27,224 nt of DNA from Armatimonadaceae bacterium (GTDB lineage: Bacteria; Armatimonadota; Armatimonadia; Armatimonadales; Armatimonadaceae): the NCBI GenBank assembly GCA_030446525.1, contig JAUJNC010000048.1:1-27224 (forward strand), read 5' to 3'. Positions 1-7,721 of this stretch are shown here, one piece after another; the first letter of the stretch is position 1, and each line of letters begins with the position of its first letter. A program made the translations under genes and the position numbers. Under the pieces are notes generated by a model that saw only the letters and a program-made list of their open reading frames with translations, did not search any database and was not told the origin of the DNA.

Positions 1-552
1 GTTCAAGGCGGCTTGTCCAGCCGCCACTACCATACTCTGACCGCGTAAGGTGAGTTTCGTGGTTGCCAACAGCGCCACGAAGACACCTTCTGTATTGTCG
101 CTGGTCTGCTCAACTATCGGCAGATAGGCAGGTTCTGCCTGGGGTAGGCAGGGGTAGACAACCGGATCAAGAACCGACGGCGTCTACTCTTGGCGGAAGC
201 TACCTGTTATTACGCATTAGATCTTTAGAGTTTTGTTGAGCACCTAACTCTACCTGAGACCTGTCCTGATGTCATCCCTTTTACCGGAAAGTAAAATGAT
301 GTGCTTTTTTCTTTACGCGGCAAGCCGCAGGCTGTTGAAACTCAGCGCCTGGTCGCGGCTTGCCCGCTCCGTGGGGAGCCGCTCCATGCTGGAAGCCCCG
401 CCGACGTTTAGGAGAACCCGGCGACGCCCTGGACACCCGCGAATAGGGCGGCAAAACCTGCTCCAGCGGCATCCGTGGCAGGCACGCCGGACTGCTGACC
501 AAGTGCCCCATGAAATCGTCAGAACGGTTCACCATGTCTTTGTTTCACACCC
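1..552. other. Gene-poor left flank with five inverted repeats
   Basis: No convincing gene is seen. Five inverted repeats lie here: arms 7-13/19-25 (GGCGGCT/AGCCGCC), 56-62/75-81 (TTCGTGG/CCACGAA), 126-131/135-140 (AGGCAG/CTGCCT), 227-232/246-251 (AGAGTT/AACTCT), and 319-328/355-364 (GGCAAGCCGC/GCGGCTTGCC, with further inner pairing). None is followed by a proper T tract, so they do not read as simple terminators. A minus-strand reading frame without stops runs from 183 off the left edge, and an 84-codon minus-strand ORF lies at 281-535 without a ribosome binding site. I recognise neither. The section from about 190 to 315 is visibly more AT-rich than the genes. Confidence 0.5.
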
Positions 553-1635
553 CTAAACGTTCGCGATACGGACGCGCTGGCCGTCGGGCTGGCAGTAAGC
601 CTCGAAGACCCGCAGCAGTTCCAGGGCGTCGTCTAAGTTGCCGACCTGCGGCGGGCGGCTTTCCAGCACGCACTGGCAGAAGTAGAGCATCTGCGGCGCG
701 TAGCCCAGCAGGAACAGCCCCTTGTTGTACAGCTGGCCCAGCGAGAACTCCGGCTCCCAGAACAGCGCCCCCGTTTCATCCGCGCCGAAGAACGTACCCG
801 CCCGCCCGTAGCCGCCGTCGGCCCGGCCCGGGCGGTAGTAGGTGACGCGCACGTTGTTGTCCACGACCACGTTGGCGCCGCCCCCCACCACCTCGGTGCG
901 CTCCAGCGGCGCCATCCCCGACTGGCCGTGCGAAAGGTGCAGACTGCCGACCACCCCGCTCGCGAACCGGATCGCCGTGATGGAAGCGCCGCTGTTTTCC
1001 TCACGCTCGACGAAAAGGGATTCAATGGGTCCACCAAGCAGGCGCAGAACCGAGTGGGGATGCATGATGTGGTCAAGGAAACCTTTCATCACGTCCATGT
1101 CTTTGCGCTCCCCCGACGGCGGCAGGCGCTGGGGGTAACGGGCGGTGATCGTGCGGACCGGGCCGAACTCGGGCGCATCAATGATCTTTTTAGCCTTGAC
1201 GTTCGCGGGAAAGAACATCTTCTTGAACCCGACGCCGGCGAACCGGCCGGTCTCGCGGCTCGTTCGCATCATCGCCTCGACCTCGGCAGCGCTGGCGGCG
1301 GGCGGCTTTTCCATCCAGACGTGCGCGCCCGCGTTCATGGCTTCCATCGCCAGAGCGGGGTAGCGGGGGCGGCCATGAGCGTCGTAGTTGGTGACGAGCG
1401 CGACCGCGTCGGGGCGCTCGGCGGCGAGCATCTGGGCCATGTCGGTGTAGACCGCGCGCCCGCCGAACTGGCGCGCGCATTGCTCGGCGCGGGCGCGGTC
1501 CAGGTCGCACACGGCGACCAAATCCACGGGCGAGAACTGGTAGATCGGAAAAACGTTGCGCTGGGCGTGCCCGCCGCAGCCGACGGCGGCCAAACGGATG
1601 CGCCGCTCATACTCATGGTTGTAGGTGATCCGCAC
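553..1635 (-). CDS. Gfo/Idh/MocA family NAD(P)-dependent oxidoreductase (first copy)
   Basis: A 360-residue cytosolic protein of the Gfo/Idh/MocA family, which oxidises or reduces sugars and sugar derivatives with NAD(P). The N-terminal Rossmann fold shows the glycine-rich loop VGCGGHA at residues 18-24, an acidic strand end (AVCDLD), and the catalytic-lysine motif EKP at residues 109-111. The C-terminal half is the usual alpha/beta dimerisation and substrate domain, containing GFLDHIMHPHSVLRLLGG. The start is a GTG at 1635 preceded by AAGGAGAG at good spacing, and it overlaps the 3' end of the upstream FAD oxidoreductase by 23 bases, so the two are probably cotranscribed. The length is normal and all family landmarks are present. 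The substrate cannot be read from sequence; the context suggests an uronate or another sugar acid derived from polysaccharide. Confidence 0.9.
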   Translation of the reverse strand: MRITYNHEYERRIRLAAVGCGGHAQRNVFPIYQFSPVDLVAVCDLDRARAEQCARQFGGRAVYTDMAQMLAAERPDAVALVTNYDAHGRPRYPALAMEAMNAGAHVWMEKPPAASAAEVEAMMRTSRETGRFAGVGFKKMFFPANVKAKKIIDAPEFGPVRTITARYPQRLPPSGERKDMDVMKGFLDHIMHPHSVLRLLGGPIESLFVEREENSGASITAIRFASGVVGSLHLSHGQSGMAPLERTEVVGGGANVVVDNNVRVTYYRPGRADGGYGRAGTFFGADETGALFWEPEFSLGQLYNKGLFLLGYAPQMLYFCQCVLESRPPQVGNLDDALELLRVFEAYCQPDGQRVRIANV

Positions 1636-2955
1636 CGGGCTCTCCTTCGCGTTTATTCGAACAAGCAGCGGCCACGTCGGGCCAGGCGATCTCGTGCGGC
1701 AAACAGCCCCTTCGGGCTGAGAGCGCGGCGGTTGCGCCCGCCGCCTGCCCCATCGCCACGGCGTTGCCGGTGACGCGGTAGCTCGAATGGGCCAGAAAAT
1801 CGCCGGAGATGCACCGCCCGCCCAGCAGCAGGCCGTCCACGTCCCGGGCGATCAGTGCGCGCAGCGGGATGTCGTAGGGCTGCGCCCGGCATCGGCGGCT
1901 CTCTTCCGTCACCCCCTTGCCCTCGGTGGCGGGGTTGGGCGAGTGGACGTCCACGCCGAAGCTCACGCGGCACACGGCGTCCCCGTGGCGCCCCCCCCGA
2001 CCACATCATCGACGCCGACGGTGTAGCGGCCATGGATGCGCCGCGCCTCGCGCACCCCGATCTGCGCGCCGGTCGCGACGATCCGCAGGTGCTGCCAGCG
2101 CCCGCCCAGCGCGCGCAGGCCCGCAACGAGGCCATGCACCTCGGTGCGCGCCCGCAGCGTCGCCCGCGTGATCTGGGCGGCGTCGAGCGCGGACACGCCG
2201 TACTCGTGGTTGGCCATCAGCGCGAACAGGTCGTTCCGGATGCGGAACAGCGTAGGCCCGCCGTAGGAGGGCGAGACGCCCGCCCGCCGCATCTCGGCCA
2301 ACAGCCGCTCTTTGGGTTCGTGGCCCCCGCCGCCGATGAATTCGGCGACCTCGTCGGCACGGATCCCGGCGACCAGCGCCACCAGGCTCATCGGCTGGCA
2401 CTGGCCCGATTCGGGGCGGCCCAGATTGAAGCCGCAGCCGGCCTGGGCCGCCAGGTCGCCATCGCCCGTCGCGTCCACGAAGACGCGGCTCGCCCACGCC
2501 TGCCGCCCGGACTTGGATTCGGTCACGACGACGGCGAGCCGGTTCGCGGCGTCGCGCGCGGCGGCCATGACGCGCGTATGCAGACAGATCTCGACGCCGT
2601 CATCGGCGCACATCTCTTCGAGCAGCAGCTTCATCGCTTCGGGGTCGTAAGCGTAGTTGTCGGTGCGGGGGGCCGGGGCGCGGGCGCCCCGGCTCTCCAG
2701 CGCGCTGGTGATCTCGGCCATGATGCCCGGCTTGTTCGCGGCGTCGATGATCCACGAGAGCAGGCCCGCCGTCCACACGCCGCCTAGGCAGCCCTGAACT
2801 TCCAGCAACACCGTCTTGGCTCCGGCGCGGGCGGAGGCGATGGCCGCAGCCACACCCGCCGGGCCGCCGCCACACACGCAAACATCGCATTGGGAGACAA
2901 CGGGCAACTGCCGGGCTGGCTCATGATAAACGGGCAAATTAACGTCTGTCGGCAT
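1613..2955 (-). pseudogene. FAD-dependent oxidoreductase (PF12831-like), one frameshift
   Basis: About 445 residues if the frame is restored. The N-terminus has the FAD-binding Rossmann motif GGGPAGVAAA, followed by a LGGVWTAGLLSW segment typical of the FAD_oxidored family; mid-protein is the second dinucleotide signature FVDATGDGDLAAQAG. The C-terminal third (GVDVHSPNP, then DVDGLLLGGRCISGDFLAHSSYR and a GNAVAMGQAAG motif) lies in a different frame. The break maps to a run of eight C at 1991-1998, so a one-base homopolymer error or mutation is the simplest cause. The ATG at 2955 places the start 25 bases after the upstream lyase. No Shine-Dalgarno is visible there (the leader is pyrimidine-rich), which is unusual in this window. 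Family members often sit in carbohydrate loci of Planctomycetes and Armatimonadota with unknown substrates. Confidence 0.8.
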
Positions 2956-2980
2956 GATGGGGAGAGGAGAAGCTGTTAGC

Positions 2981-3760
2981 TTATTTCGCTGCTTTGGCTT
3001 CAGCCTCGGCGCGAGTCGAGGCCAGGGCCAGATGATCCACCAGGTAGCGGTATCTGTCCGGCCCTTCCTTGGGGGCGTATCTCCAGTTGTAGGCATACAT
3101 CCCAAGTTTGTAGATGTATTCCTTATTCCTTGGCGAAGATTCCGCGTCTGCCGTCTTCATCGAGACATCGGAGCGTTGGACATTGTCGACCCAAAGCTGG
3201 AATTTTCCCGTCGCGGCAGTTGTTCCCATCTTGATGCGATATTCCATCTTATACCAGCGGTTGCGCTCCAAAGGCATATCGTATCCGGGAAAGCTGATGA
3301 GATCATTCTTGATGCTGGCTGAGACAATGGGATGATTGCTGGAATTACCCCCTTGAATGAAGAGAAATTCCCGAGCATCCTTGGGGAAATCATCTGGGAA
3401 GAAGATGCGGAAGCCCAGGTAATAGTCCGCCGTTCCGCCCAGGTTGTAAGGACTGGCGACTTCAGAGCGTCCTTTATGAACCGGGACAGGGGCGATGCTT
3501 TTCTGCACCATGAACTCCAACGCTTTTTTGCCCTCCAGGGTGGGGTGAGGGACAACTTTGAGATGGTCGCCGGACGCCTGGCCCTGCAGGTTGGGGTTGT
3601 CGGGGGCATGGAACTCGGCCTCGTTTTTACTGTTGTAGGTCTGGCCCAGCTTCAGGTTCTGGATGTCGATGTCGTAAACCACCCAGGCTTTGGCGGGGGT
3701 TGAGCAGGCGCCGGCGGCAAGAAGAATGGCGCAACGAGCGATTGAGGTAAGAAGTTTCAT
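2981..3760 (-). CDS. Secreted polysaccharide lyase-like protein (heparin lyase I/PL20-type fold)
   Basis: A 259-residue protein with an N-terminal signal peptide (hydrophobic stretch in residues 1-24, probable cleavage after AKA). The mature part looks like a concanavalin-type beta-jelly roll of the heparin lyase I family (PF14099-like). A surface strand YYLGFRIFFPDDFP is followed by FLFIQGG, then ERNRWYKMEYRIKMG and FQLWVDN, the pattern of these single-domain lyases. It would act outside the cell, cleaving a uronic-acid polymer by beta-elimination, but the catalytic residues cannot be assigned with confidence by eye. The ATG at 3760 has AAAGGA upstream and overlaps the stop of the small ORF before it by 4 bases (ATGA). 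A second, divergent member of the same family lies at 4234-5007. A non-catalytic carbohydrate-binding role is the main alternative. Confidence 0.65.
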   Translation of the reverse strand: MKLLTSIARCAILLAAGACSTPAKAWVVYDIDIQNLKLGQTYNSKNEAEFHAPDNPNLQGQASGDHLKVVPHPTLEGKKALEFMVQKSIAPVPVHKGRSEVASPYNLGGTADYYLGFRIFFPDDFPKDAREFLFIQGGNSSNHPIVSASIKNDLISFPGYDMPLERNRWYKMEYRIKMGTTAATGKFQLWVDNVQRSDVSMKTADAESSPRNKEYIYKLGMYAYNWRYAPKEGPDRYRYLVDHLALASTRAEAEAKAAK

Positions 3761-4044
3761 GGGTGTTGTCCTTTTTCACCGATTTTGGTTTTGCGCATCG
3801 CCAGTTCGGAGCGTTCGCCACAACGCATCACCCGGTGCTGGAAGGCGATCTTACCGGCCCGCACCGGCGCGGCGGGAGCCGAAACACCGGCCAGGCTTTG
3901 GCACTCCGGCCCGCCCTTGCCCTGCTCGCGGCCCCTCGCCTGCGCCACAGTCTCGGTCACGGCCTCGATAATGCCGCTTCGCGCGGGCAAAGGTGTCCAA
4001 AAGATCAGCAGCAGTGCCCATAATTTGGTCTGTTTTTTTGTCAT
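3757..4044 (-). CDS. Small putative secreted protein of unknown function
   Basis: A 95-codon ORF starting at ATG 4044 with a modest ribosome binding site (AAAAGGCG). The first 22 residues look like a signal peptide: KK near the N-terminus, the hydrophobic core LWALLLIFW, then a possible cleavage site near ARS. The rest is charged, with two cysteines and no recognisable domain. Its stop overlaps the start of the following lyase as ATGA, which would allow translational coupling and is the best argument for it being real. It directly follows a broken prepilin remnant, so it may be part of the same decayed region. Not recognised. Confidence 0.35.
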   Translation of the reverse strand: MTKKQTKLWALLLIFWTPLPARSGIIEAVTETVAQARGREQGKGGPECQSLAGVSAPAAPVRAGKIAFQHRVMRCGERSELAMRKTKIGEKGQHP

Positions 4045-4058
4045 CCGGTCGCCTTTTC

Positions 4059-4195
4059 TTAGTGCGAAACGACCACCTGGTCTGTTCGGGTGGAATGCGC
4101 GAGCGCCTGGTCATAGTCCTGTGTGTACAGCAGGATGCCTGTGCCGATCAGCTTGAGGTTGCTCAGGCACGAAATTTACTACTGCTGTAATGCAT
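4059..4195 (-). pseudogene. Remnant of a prepilin-like (DUF1559/H-X9-DG type) protein
   Basis: Too short to be called as a normal gene. Starting at ATG 4195 with a strong ribosome binding site (GGAGGAGAA), ten codons are read (MHYSSSKFRA) before a stop. Shifting frame at about 4170 gives CLSNLKLIGTGILLYTQDYD, which matches the conserved block just after the N-terminal helix of the prepilin-like family (compare [20 protein letters not shown] in the gene at 20015-20811). The frame stops at 4059. The hydrophobic [15 protein letters not shown] helix and the whole C-terminal domain are absent, so this is an internally deleted remnant and not just a sequencing frameshift. The family assignment of the fragment is firm; how it arose is inferred. 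Confidence 0.7.
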
Positions 4196-4233
4196 AACTT
4201 TCTCCTCCGTTGGATATACCTGCTCGTACGGCC

Positions 4234-5007
4234 TCATGGCGTTTTGAGCGGGGGCGGTATCACGTCCTCCCGGCTCGCACCGATTTTGCAGTTGTCCCAG
4301 ATCACCACGACCTTGCTTGCCGTTGAACCTGTGGGGTCACTGCGCCAGCCGTACTTGTAGATGCCCCACTTCGCATACGGCGGGCGATTGTCCGTCAGCG
4401 CCGACGTGTTGACGTTCCGCTTCTCGCTTATCTTTTGGCCGTTGATCCAGTGCTCCACAAAGCCGTCGGCTTCGTTCGACCACCGGGCTTGCAGCACCAG
4501 GTCGTACCAGGTGTTCTTCTTCAGCGTGATGTCGCCCAGTTTGTCGCCGGCGATATTAAGCGTGAAGATGGGATGGCTGCCTTTGGCACCGGGCAGATCA
4601 TGCTCGTGAATCTGGAAGATGATGACGGGCTGATCGTCCCATTCGTAGTCATCGGGCAGATAGAACGAGCCGCCGTACCAGCGTTCGCGCTTGCCTCGCG
4701 GCAGTTCGCCGCTGTACTTCTCCACGACCTCGGCGCGGCGCCAGTCGGAGGCAATGCCGGGACGCCGGGCCTCGAACCGGCCTGCCCGCTTGCCCTCACG
4801 CACCGGGGCGTCCACGATGCGGATACTGTTGCCGGGATTGACCTGGACGTGGGGGAAGTTCAGCGGGCTTTCCTTCGTCAGCAGTTCGCCCGGCTTGCCG
4901 GTCTCGAACGTGCCGTCCAGTTCGAGCGTGTCGGCGGGGGCGGCGGCAAGCGCCAGGCCGGCGGCGAGCAGAACGAAAGATGCGAACAGCGTGCCAAAAC
5001 GTTTCAT
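4234..5007 (-). CDS. Secreted polysaccharide lyase (heparin lyase I family, PF14099-like)
   Basis: A 257-residue protein with a signal peptide (residues 1-22, cleavage near ALAAA). The mature domain matches the heparin lyase I-type jelly roll: GNSIRIVDAPVREGKRAGRFE, then WRRAEV, WYGGSFYLPDDYEWDD, VIIFQIHEHD, KNTWYDLVLQARWS, VEHWINGQKI and YAKWGIYKYGW in order, ending with a strand carrying VVVIWDN. In relatives, conserved histidine, lysine and tyrosine residues serve beta-elimination; candidates here are the HEH motif (HEHD) and the YK pair in GIYKYGW. It is expected to cut a glycosaminoglycan-, glucuronan- or alginate-like polymer outside the cell. AAGGAG lies 11 bases before ATG 5007, directly after the stop of the FAD oxidoreductase gene, so cotranscription is likely. 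Family call good; substrate unknown. Confidence 0.75.
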   Translation of the reverse strand: MKRFGTLFASFVLLAAGLALAAAPADTLELDGTFETGKPGELLTKESPLNFPHVQVNPGNSIRIVDAPVREGKRAGRFEARRPGIASDWRRAEVVEKYSGELPRGKRERWYGGSFYLPDDYEWDDQPVIIFQIHEHDLPGAKGSHPIFTLNIAGDKLGDITLKKNTWYDLVLQARWSNEADGFVEHWINGQKISEKRNVNTSALTDNRPPYAKWGIYKYGWRSDPTGSTASKVVVIWDNCKIGASREDVIPPPLKTP

Positions 5008-5028
5008 CGGGATCGAACTCCTTAAGGC

Positions 5029-6350
5029 TTACTCCAGAATGCCGCCGGTTTCGCGCAGCCGCGCCTGCACACGGGCAGGAGGGACGTCGCGCACGGGACA
5101 ATCGCCCTGCGCGGCCAGCGCCGCCGTCACGCCCGCCGCCTCGCCCAGCGCCATGCAGGACGGCTGCACGCGGAACGAGGACATCGCCGCCCGCTCGGCC
5201 GAGATGGCGCGGCCCGCGACGACGAGATTGGCCGGCCCGGCGCGCGGCACGGGCAACGCCACGGGATGTCGTAGTGCTCTCCCTCGGCGAAGCGGTGGTC
5301 CATCGCCCACGTCTGCGAGCCGGGCTTGTGCTCGTCCAGGCCGTAGCAGCACTGGGCGATCACGTCCTCGAACTGCCGGCACGTGACCGCGTCCTCGCCC
5401 GTCAGTTCGTACAGCCCTCGATCCGGCGGCTTTCCCGCACGCCGATCTGCCGGGCCATCGCCACCAGGCTCCGCCCGCTCGAAGCCCGGCAGGTAGGCGC
5501 GGAAAAAGCGCACGCATTGCTCGACCTGCGCCCGGCCCTCCGCATCGGCGCGGGCGAGGCAAGCCAGGTCGGTCGGATCGTCCACGAACACACGCGTCAG
5601 GTTGACCGACACGATCTCGACGCGGCCCGGGACGCTGAAGATGGCGCCGTTGTCGCGCGGGATGTCCCACTCGCCGCGCGCTTTGGCCTCTCGGATCCGG
5701 GCCGTGCAGAACGCCCCGCCCGCGTACACGTAATCAACGCCGGTGTTCTCGTCGTGGCGGACGCCGTTGGGGATTTCGCGCCGCACGGTTTCCACGTCCA
5801 CGGGCCCGGCGGAAGCAGTAGGTCAGCAGCGGCATCACCGCGCGGTCGTCGGCGCGGCCGAGGCGAGGGCGCGCCCGCCTCGGCGGCGATCTGGGCGTCG
5901 CCGGTCGCGTCCACGACACAGCGGGCGCGCAGGGATCTGCCCGTCCGCCAGCGTGAACGTCGCGGGACGATCCTTTGCGAACGAGGTCGCACCGATGCGC
6001 GTGTTGAACAGGACGCGGACGCCGGCCTGTCGGCACATCGCCATGCTTTCCTCGTCGTAGGCGACGGGGTCATACGGCGGCTCGCCCTTGTGCAGGGCGA
6101 GCGGGGCGAACAGGCGCCCGCGCGCGATCAGGCGCCGGCGCAGCTCGCCGAAGACGCCGCCGATGAGGAGGCGGTGCCCGTCGAAGTGGGCGTTGCAGAA
6201 GATGTCGTGACCAGCCCGGCCGTGCCCATGCCGCCCCAGAACGTCGTGGCGCTCGATGAGGGCTGTGCGAGCGCCCATTCGCCCCGCCGCGATGACCGCG
6301 CCCACGCCCGCCGGCCCGCCCCCGACCACGAGAACGTCAAACGCCTCCAT
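5029..6350 (-). pseudogene. FAD-dependent oxidoreductase (PF12831-like), heavily frameshifted second copy
   Basis: About 435 residues if frames are joined. From ATG 6350 the N-terminus reads VLVVGGGPAGVGAVIAAGRMG (FAD Rossmann motif). A GGMGTAGLV segment near 6225 sits in another frame before the reading returns to FCNAHFDGHRLLIGGVFGEL. The second signature CVVDATGDAQIAAEAGA (near 5900) is in a third frame. Further shifts occur near 5860, 5815, 5455 and 5275, and the C-terminus ends with ALGEAAGVTAALAAQ. At least six indels are needed, several of them compensating pairs that restore frame within about 20 codons. Because the protein sequence between breaks is well conserved, I read this as a real gene with uncorrected indels, not old decay. 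It is a paralogue of the gene at 1613-2955 and starts 3 bases after the alginate-lyase-like gene. Confidence 0.75.
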
Positions 6351-6353
6351 GAT

Positions 6354-7640
6354 TTATTGCCCCCCGGATGCGGGACGGGCGTCGTTTCCCTGCGAATGCG
6401 TCAGCGTTGTCCAGCCGATGTAGTCCCAGCGGTTCGGCTCCGGCGTCGTCCTCTCTACCATTTTCTTCGTCCACGGCAACTCCATCCCGCGCCGGTTTTT
6501 ATAGTGGTTGTAGGCCATCGCCCAGCCGGGAACCGCCGGGCTTCCGCCGGGTTTGTCGGACGTATCGGGCGTGATTTGGGGGAAGCACCACGCGCTGCGC
6601 TTTTCGCCGCCGTAAAGGGCGGCCAGATACTCCAGCCCCAGCGCCACGCGGTTATCGAGGTAGTCGTACAGATCGTCGCCCTGCTGATGGGCGATCTCGG
6701 CCCCAAGCACCAGTTGAATGATGCCCATCTCCGAGTGCTTCTTGTCGCCCGCCGGGGTCTTGCCCCGGCAGATTTCGCCCAGCATCCCCGGATGAGGGTC
6801 GTCCGACGGGTTGATGTAACGGCGGGTGTTTTCTTCCCAGAACGCCTTGCCCGCCTCGTATTTTGCCCGGTCATCGGTGAAAACGCCAATCGCCATCATC
6901 GCCGCCCCCGCTGGCCCGTTGCCCATGACGGGCCTGCCGACATAAACCTTCTCGCCCTTGTAGTCCAGGCACTGGACGTTGCGGGTGCCTTCCTTGCACG
7001 TCGGCGTGGCGGCGACCACAGGATAGAGCGTTTTGTCGAGCCACGACGAGAAAACCGCGGTATCGTCCTGACTCCAGCCGGGATATGTGGAGTGCAGAAT
7101 CTCGGCGGCGGCGCAGTAGATATAAGCGTGCTGCTGCGACTCTAAAACGTGCGACAAACGGTTATTGTACTTGCCCGTCGGACAGACGTCGGTCACCAGG
7201 CTCGTATTGGTTTTGGCCCAGTCGGTCAAAATGGCGCGGGCTTTGGCGGCGTGTTCTTCTTTACCCGTGACGACCCACTGCAGCGCGTGGCTGTAGGCGG
7301 CGCTGGAGTCGTTCTTGAAATGCCGAACCGAGAAGCCCTTGTCGCAGTCGTAGGACTTCACGGACGCATACGCCTGATGCTTGTAGGAGAGCGACGCGCC
7401 CTCCCATTCGCGCATCTTGTCCCAGCCCGCCTTCCAGGGCTGCGCCCCGGCGTTGACCTTGGCCTTCATGAGATTAAGCTCGGCCTGGCTGTTGAGTACG
7501 CCGGGGTGATGGAACGCGGCGGGGGCGGCAGGATCGGCGCCGGGAGCGCGCAGCGCCGCCGCGCGGGTGGCGGCAAAAGCGGTCAGCGCCCCCAAACAGG
7601 CCGTGGCAGCGAGCGACAACACAGTGATATTGAATCGCAT
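6354..7640 (-). CDS. Secreted alginate lyase superfamily protein (PF05426-like)
   Basis: A 428-residue protein with a signal peptide (residues 1-23). The mature start HHPGVLNSQAELNLMKAKVN with a following PWKAGWDKM is the hallmark of the alginate lyase superfamily alpha/alpha-toroid (PL5/PL38-like). Next come SAAYSHALQWVVTGKEEHAAKARAIL, then YNNRLSHVLESQQHAYIYCAAAEIL and HSEMGIIQLVLGAEIAHQQGDDLYDY, matching helical hairpins of the toroid and probably including the active-site Asn, His and Tyr. Expected role: exported or cell-surface beta-elimination of a uronic-acid polymer such as alginate or glucuronan. ATG 7640 has AAAGGAAC upstream. The 81-base gap before it carries a hairpin and a possible LacI-type operator, so it may have an internal promoter. 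The family is fairly sure; activity and substrate are inferred. Confidence 0.8.
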   Translation of the reverse strand: MRFNITVLSLAATACLGALTAFAATRAAALRAPGADPAAPAAFHHPGVLNSQAELNLMKAKVNAGAQPWKAGWDKMREWEGASLSYKHQAYASVKSYDCDKGFSVRHFKNDSSAAYSHALQWVVTGKEEHAAKARAILTDWAKTNTSLVTDVCPTGKYNNRLSHVLESQQHAYIYCAAAEILHSTYPGWSQDDTAVFSSWLDKTLYPVVAATPTCKEGTRNVQCLDYKGEKVYVGRPVMGNGPAGAAMMAIGVFTDDRAKYEAGKAFWEENTRRYINPSDDPHPGMLGEICRGKTPAGDKKHSEMGIIQLVLGAEIAHQQGDDLYDYLDNRVALGLEYLAALYGGEKRSAWCFPQITPDTSDKPGGSPAVPGWAMAYNHYKNRRGMELPWTKKMVERTTPEPNRWDYIGWTTLTHSQGNDARPASGGQ

Positions 7641-7657
7641 ATTCGTTCCTTTCGAGC

Positions 7658-7671
7658 GGTTTACCGGTTTC
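7658..7671 (-). promoter_or_regulatory. Possible LacI-type operator before the alginate-lyase-like gene
   Basis: On the minus strand this reads GAAACCGGTAAACC, sharing the left half GAAACCGG with the operators upstream of the lacI-family gene (21943-21967) but with a changed right half. It lies 18-31 bases before the ATG at 7640. One half-site matches exactly, so this is suggestive only. Confidence 0.25.
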
Positions 7672-7680
7672 TTCCTTTGT

Positions 7681-7699
7681 GTGTCAGGATGCGTGACAC
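7681..7699. repeat. Intergenic inverted repeat
   Basis: Perfect 6-base arms GTGTCA (7681-7686) and TGACAC (7694-7699) around a 7-base centre. It sits between the stop at 7722 and the start at 7640. It could be an mRNA processing hairpin or an operator. No T tract follows on the minus strand. Confidence 0.4.
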
Positions 7700-7721
7700 C
7701 CAGCTTTTTGGCGCTCTCCTT

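Noticed and set aside
1..183. Minus-strand stop-free frame running off the left edge, which could be a truncated gene
   Set aside because: 61 codons only, begins right after a stop with no good start, overlaps three hairpins, and I recognise no family.
281..535. 84-codon minus-strand ORF in the left flank
   Set aside because: No ribosome binding site, no recognisable domain, and it runs through the 319-364 inverted repeat.
4980..7145. Plus-strand open frame of 721 codons, and other long plus-strand frames (for example 19265-20479, 14743-16095, 24212-25420)
   Set aside because: They lie antisense to genes with clear family motifs, are Arg/Ala/Pro-rich, and have no ribosome binding sites or recognisable domains; typical of GC-rich antisense frames.
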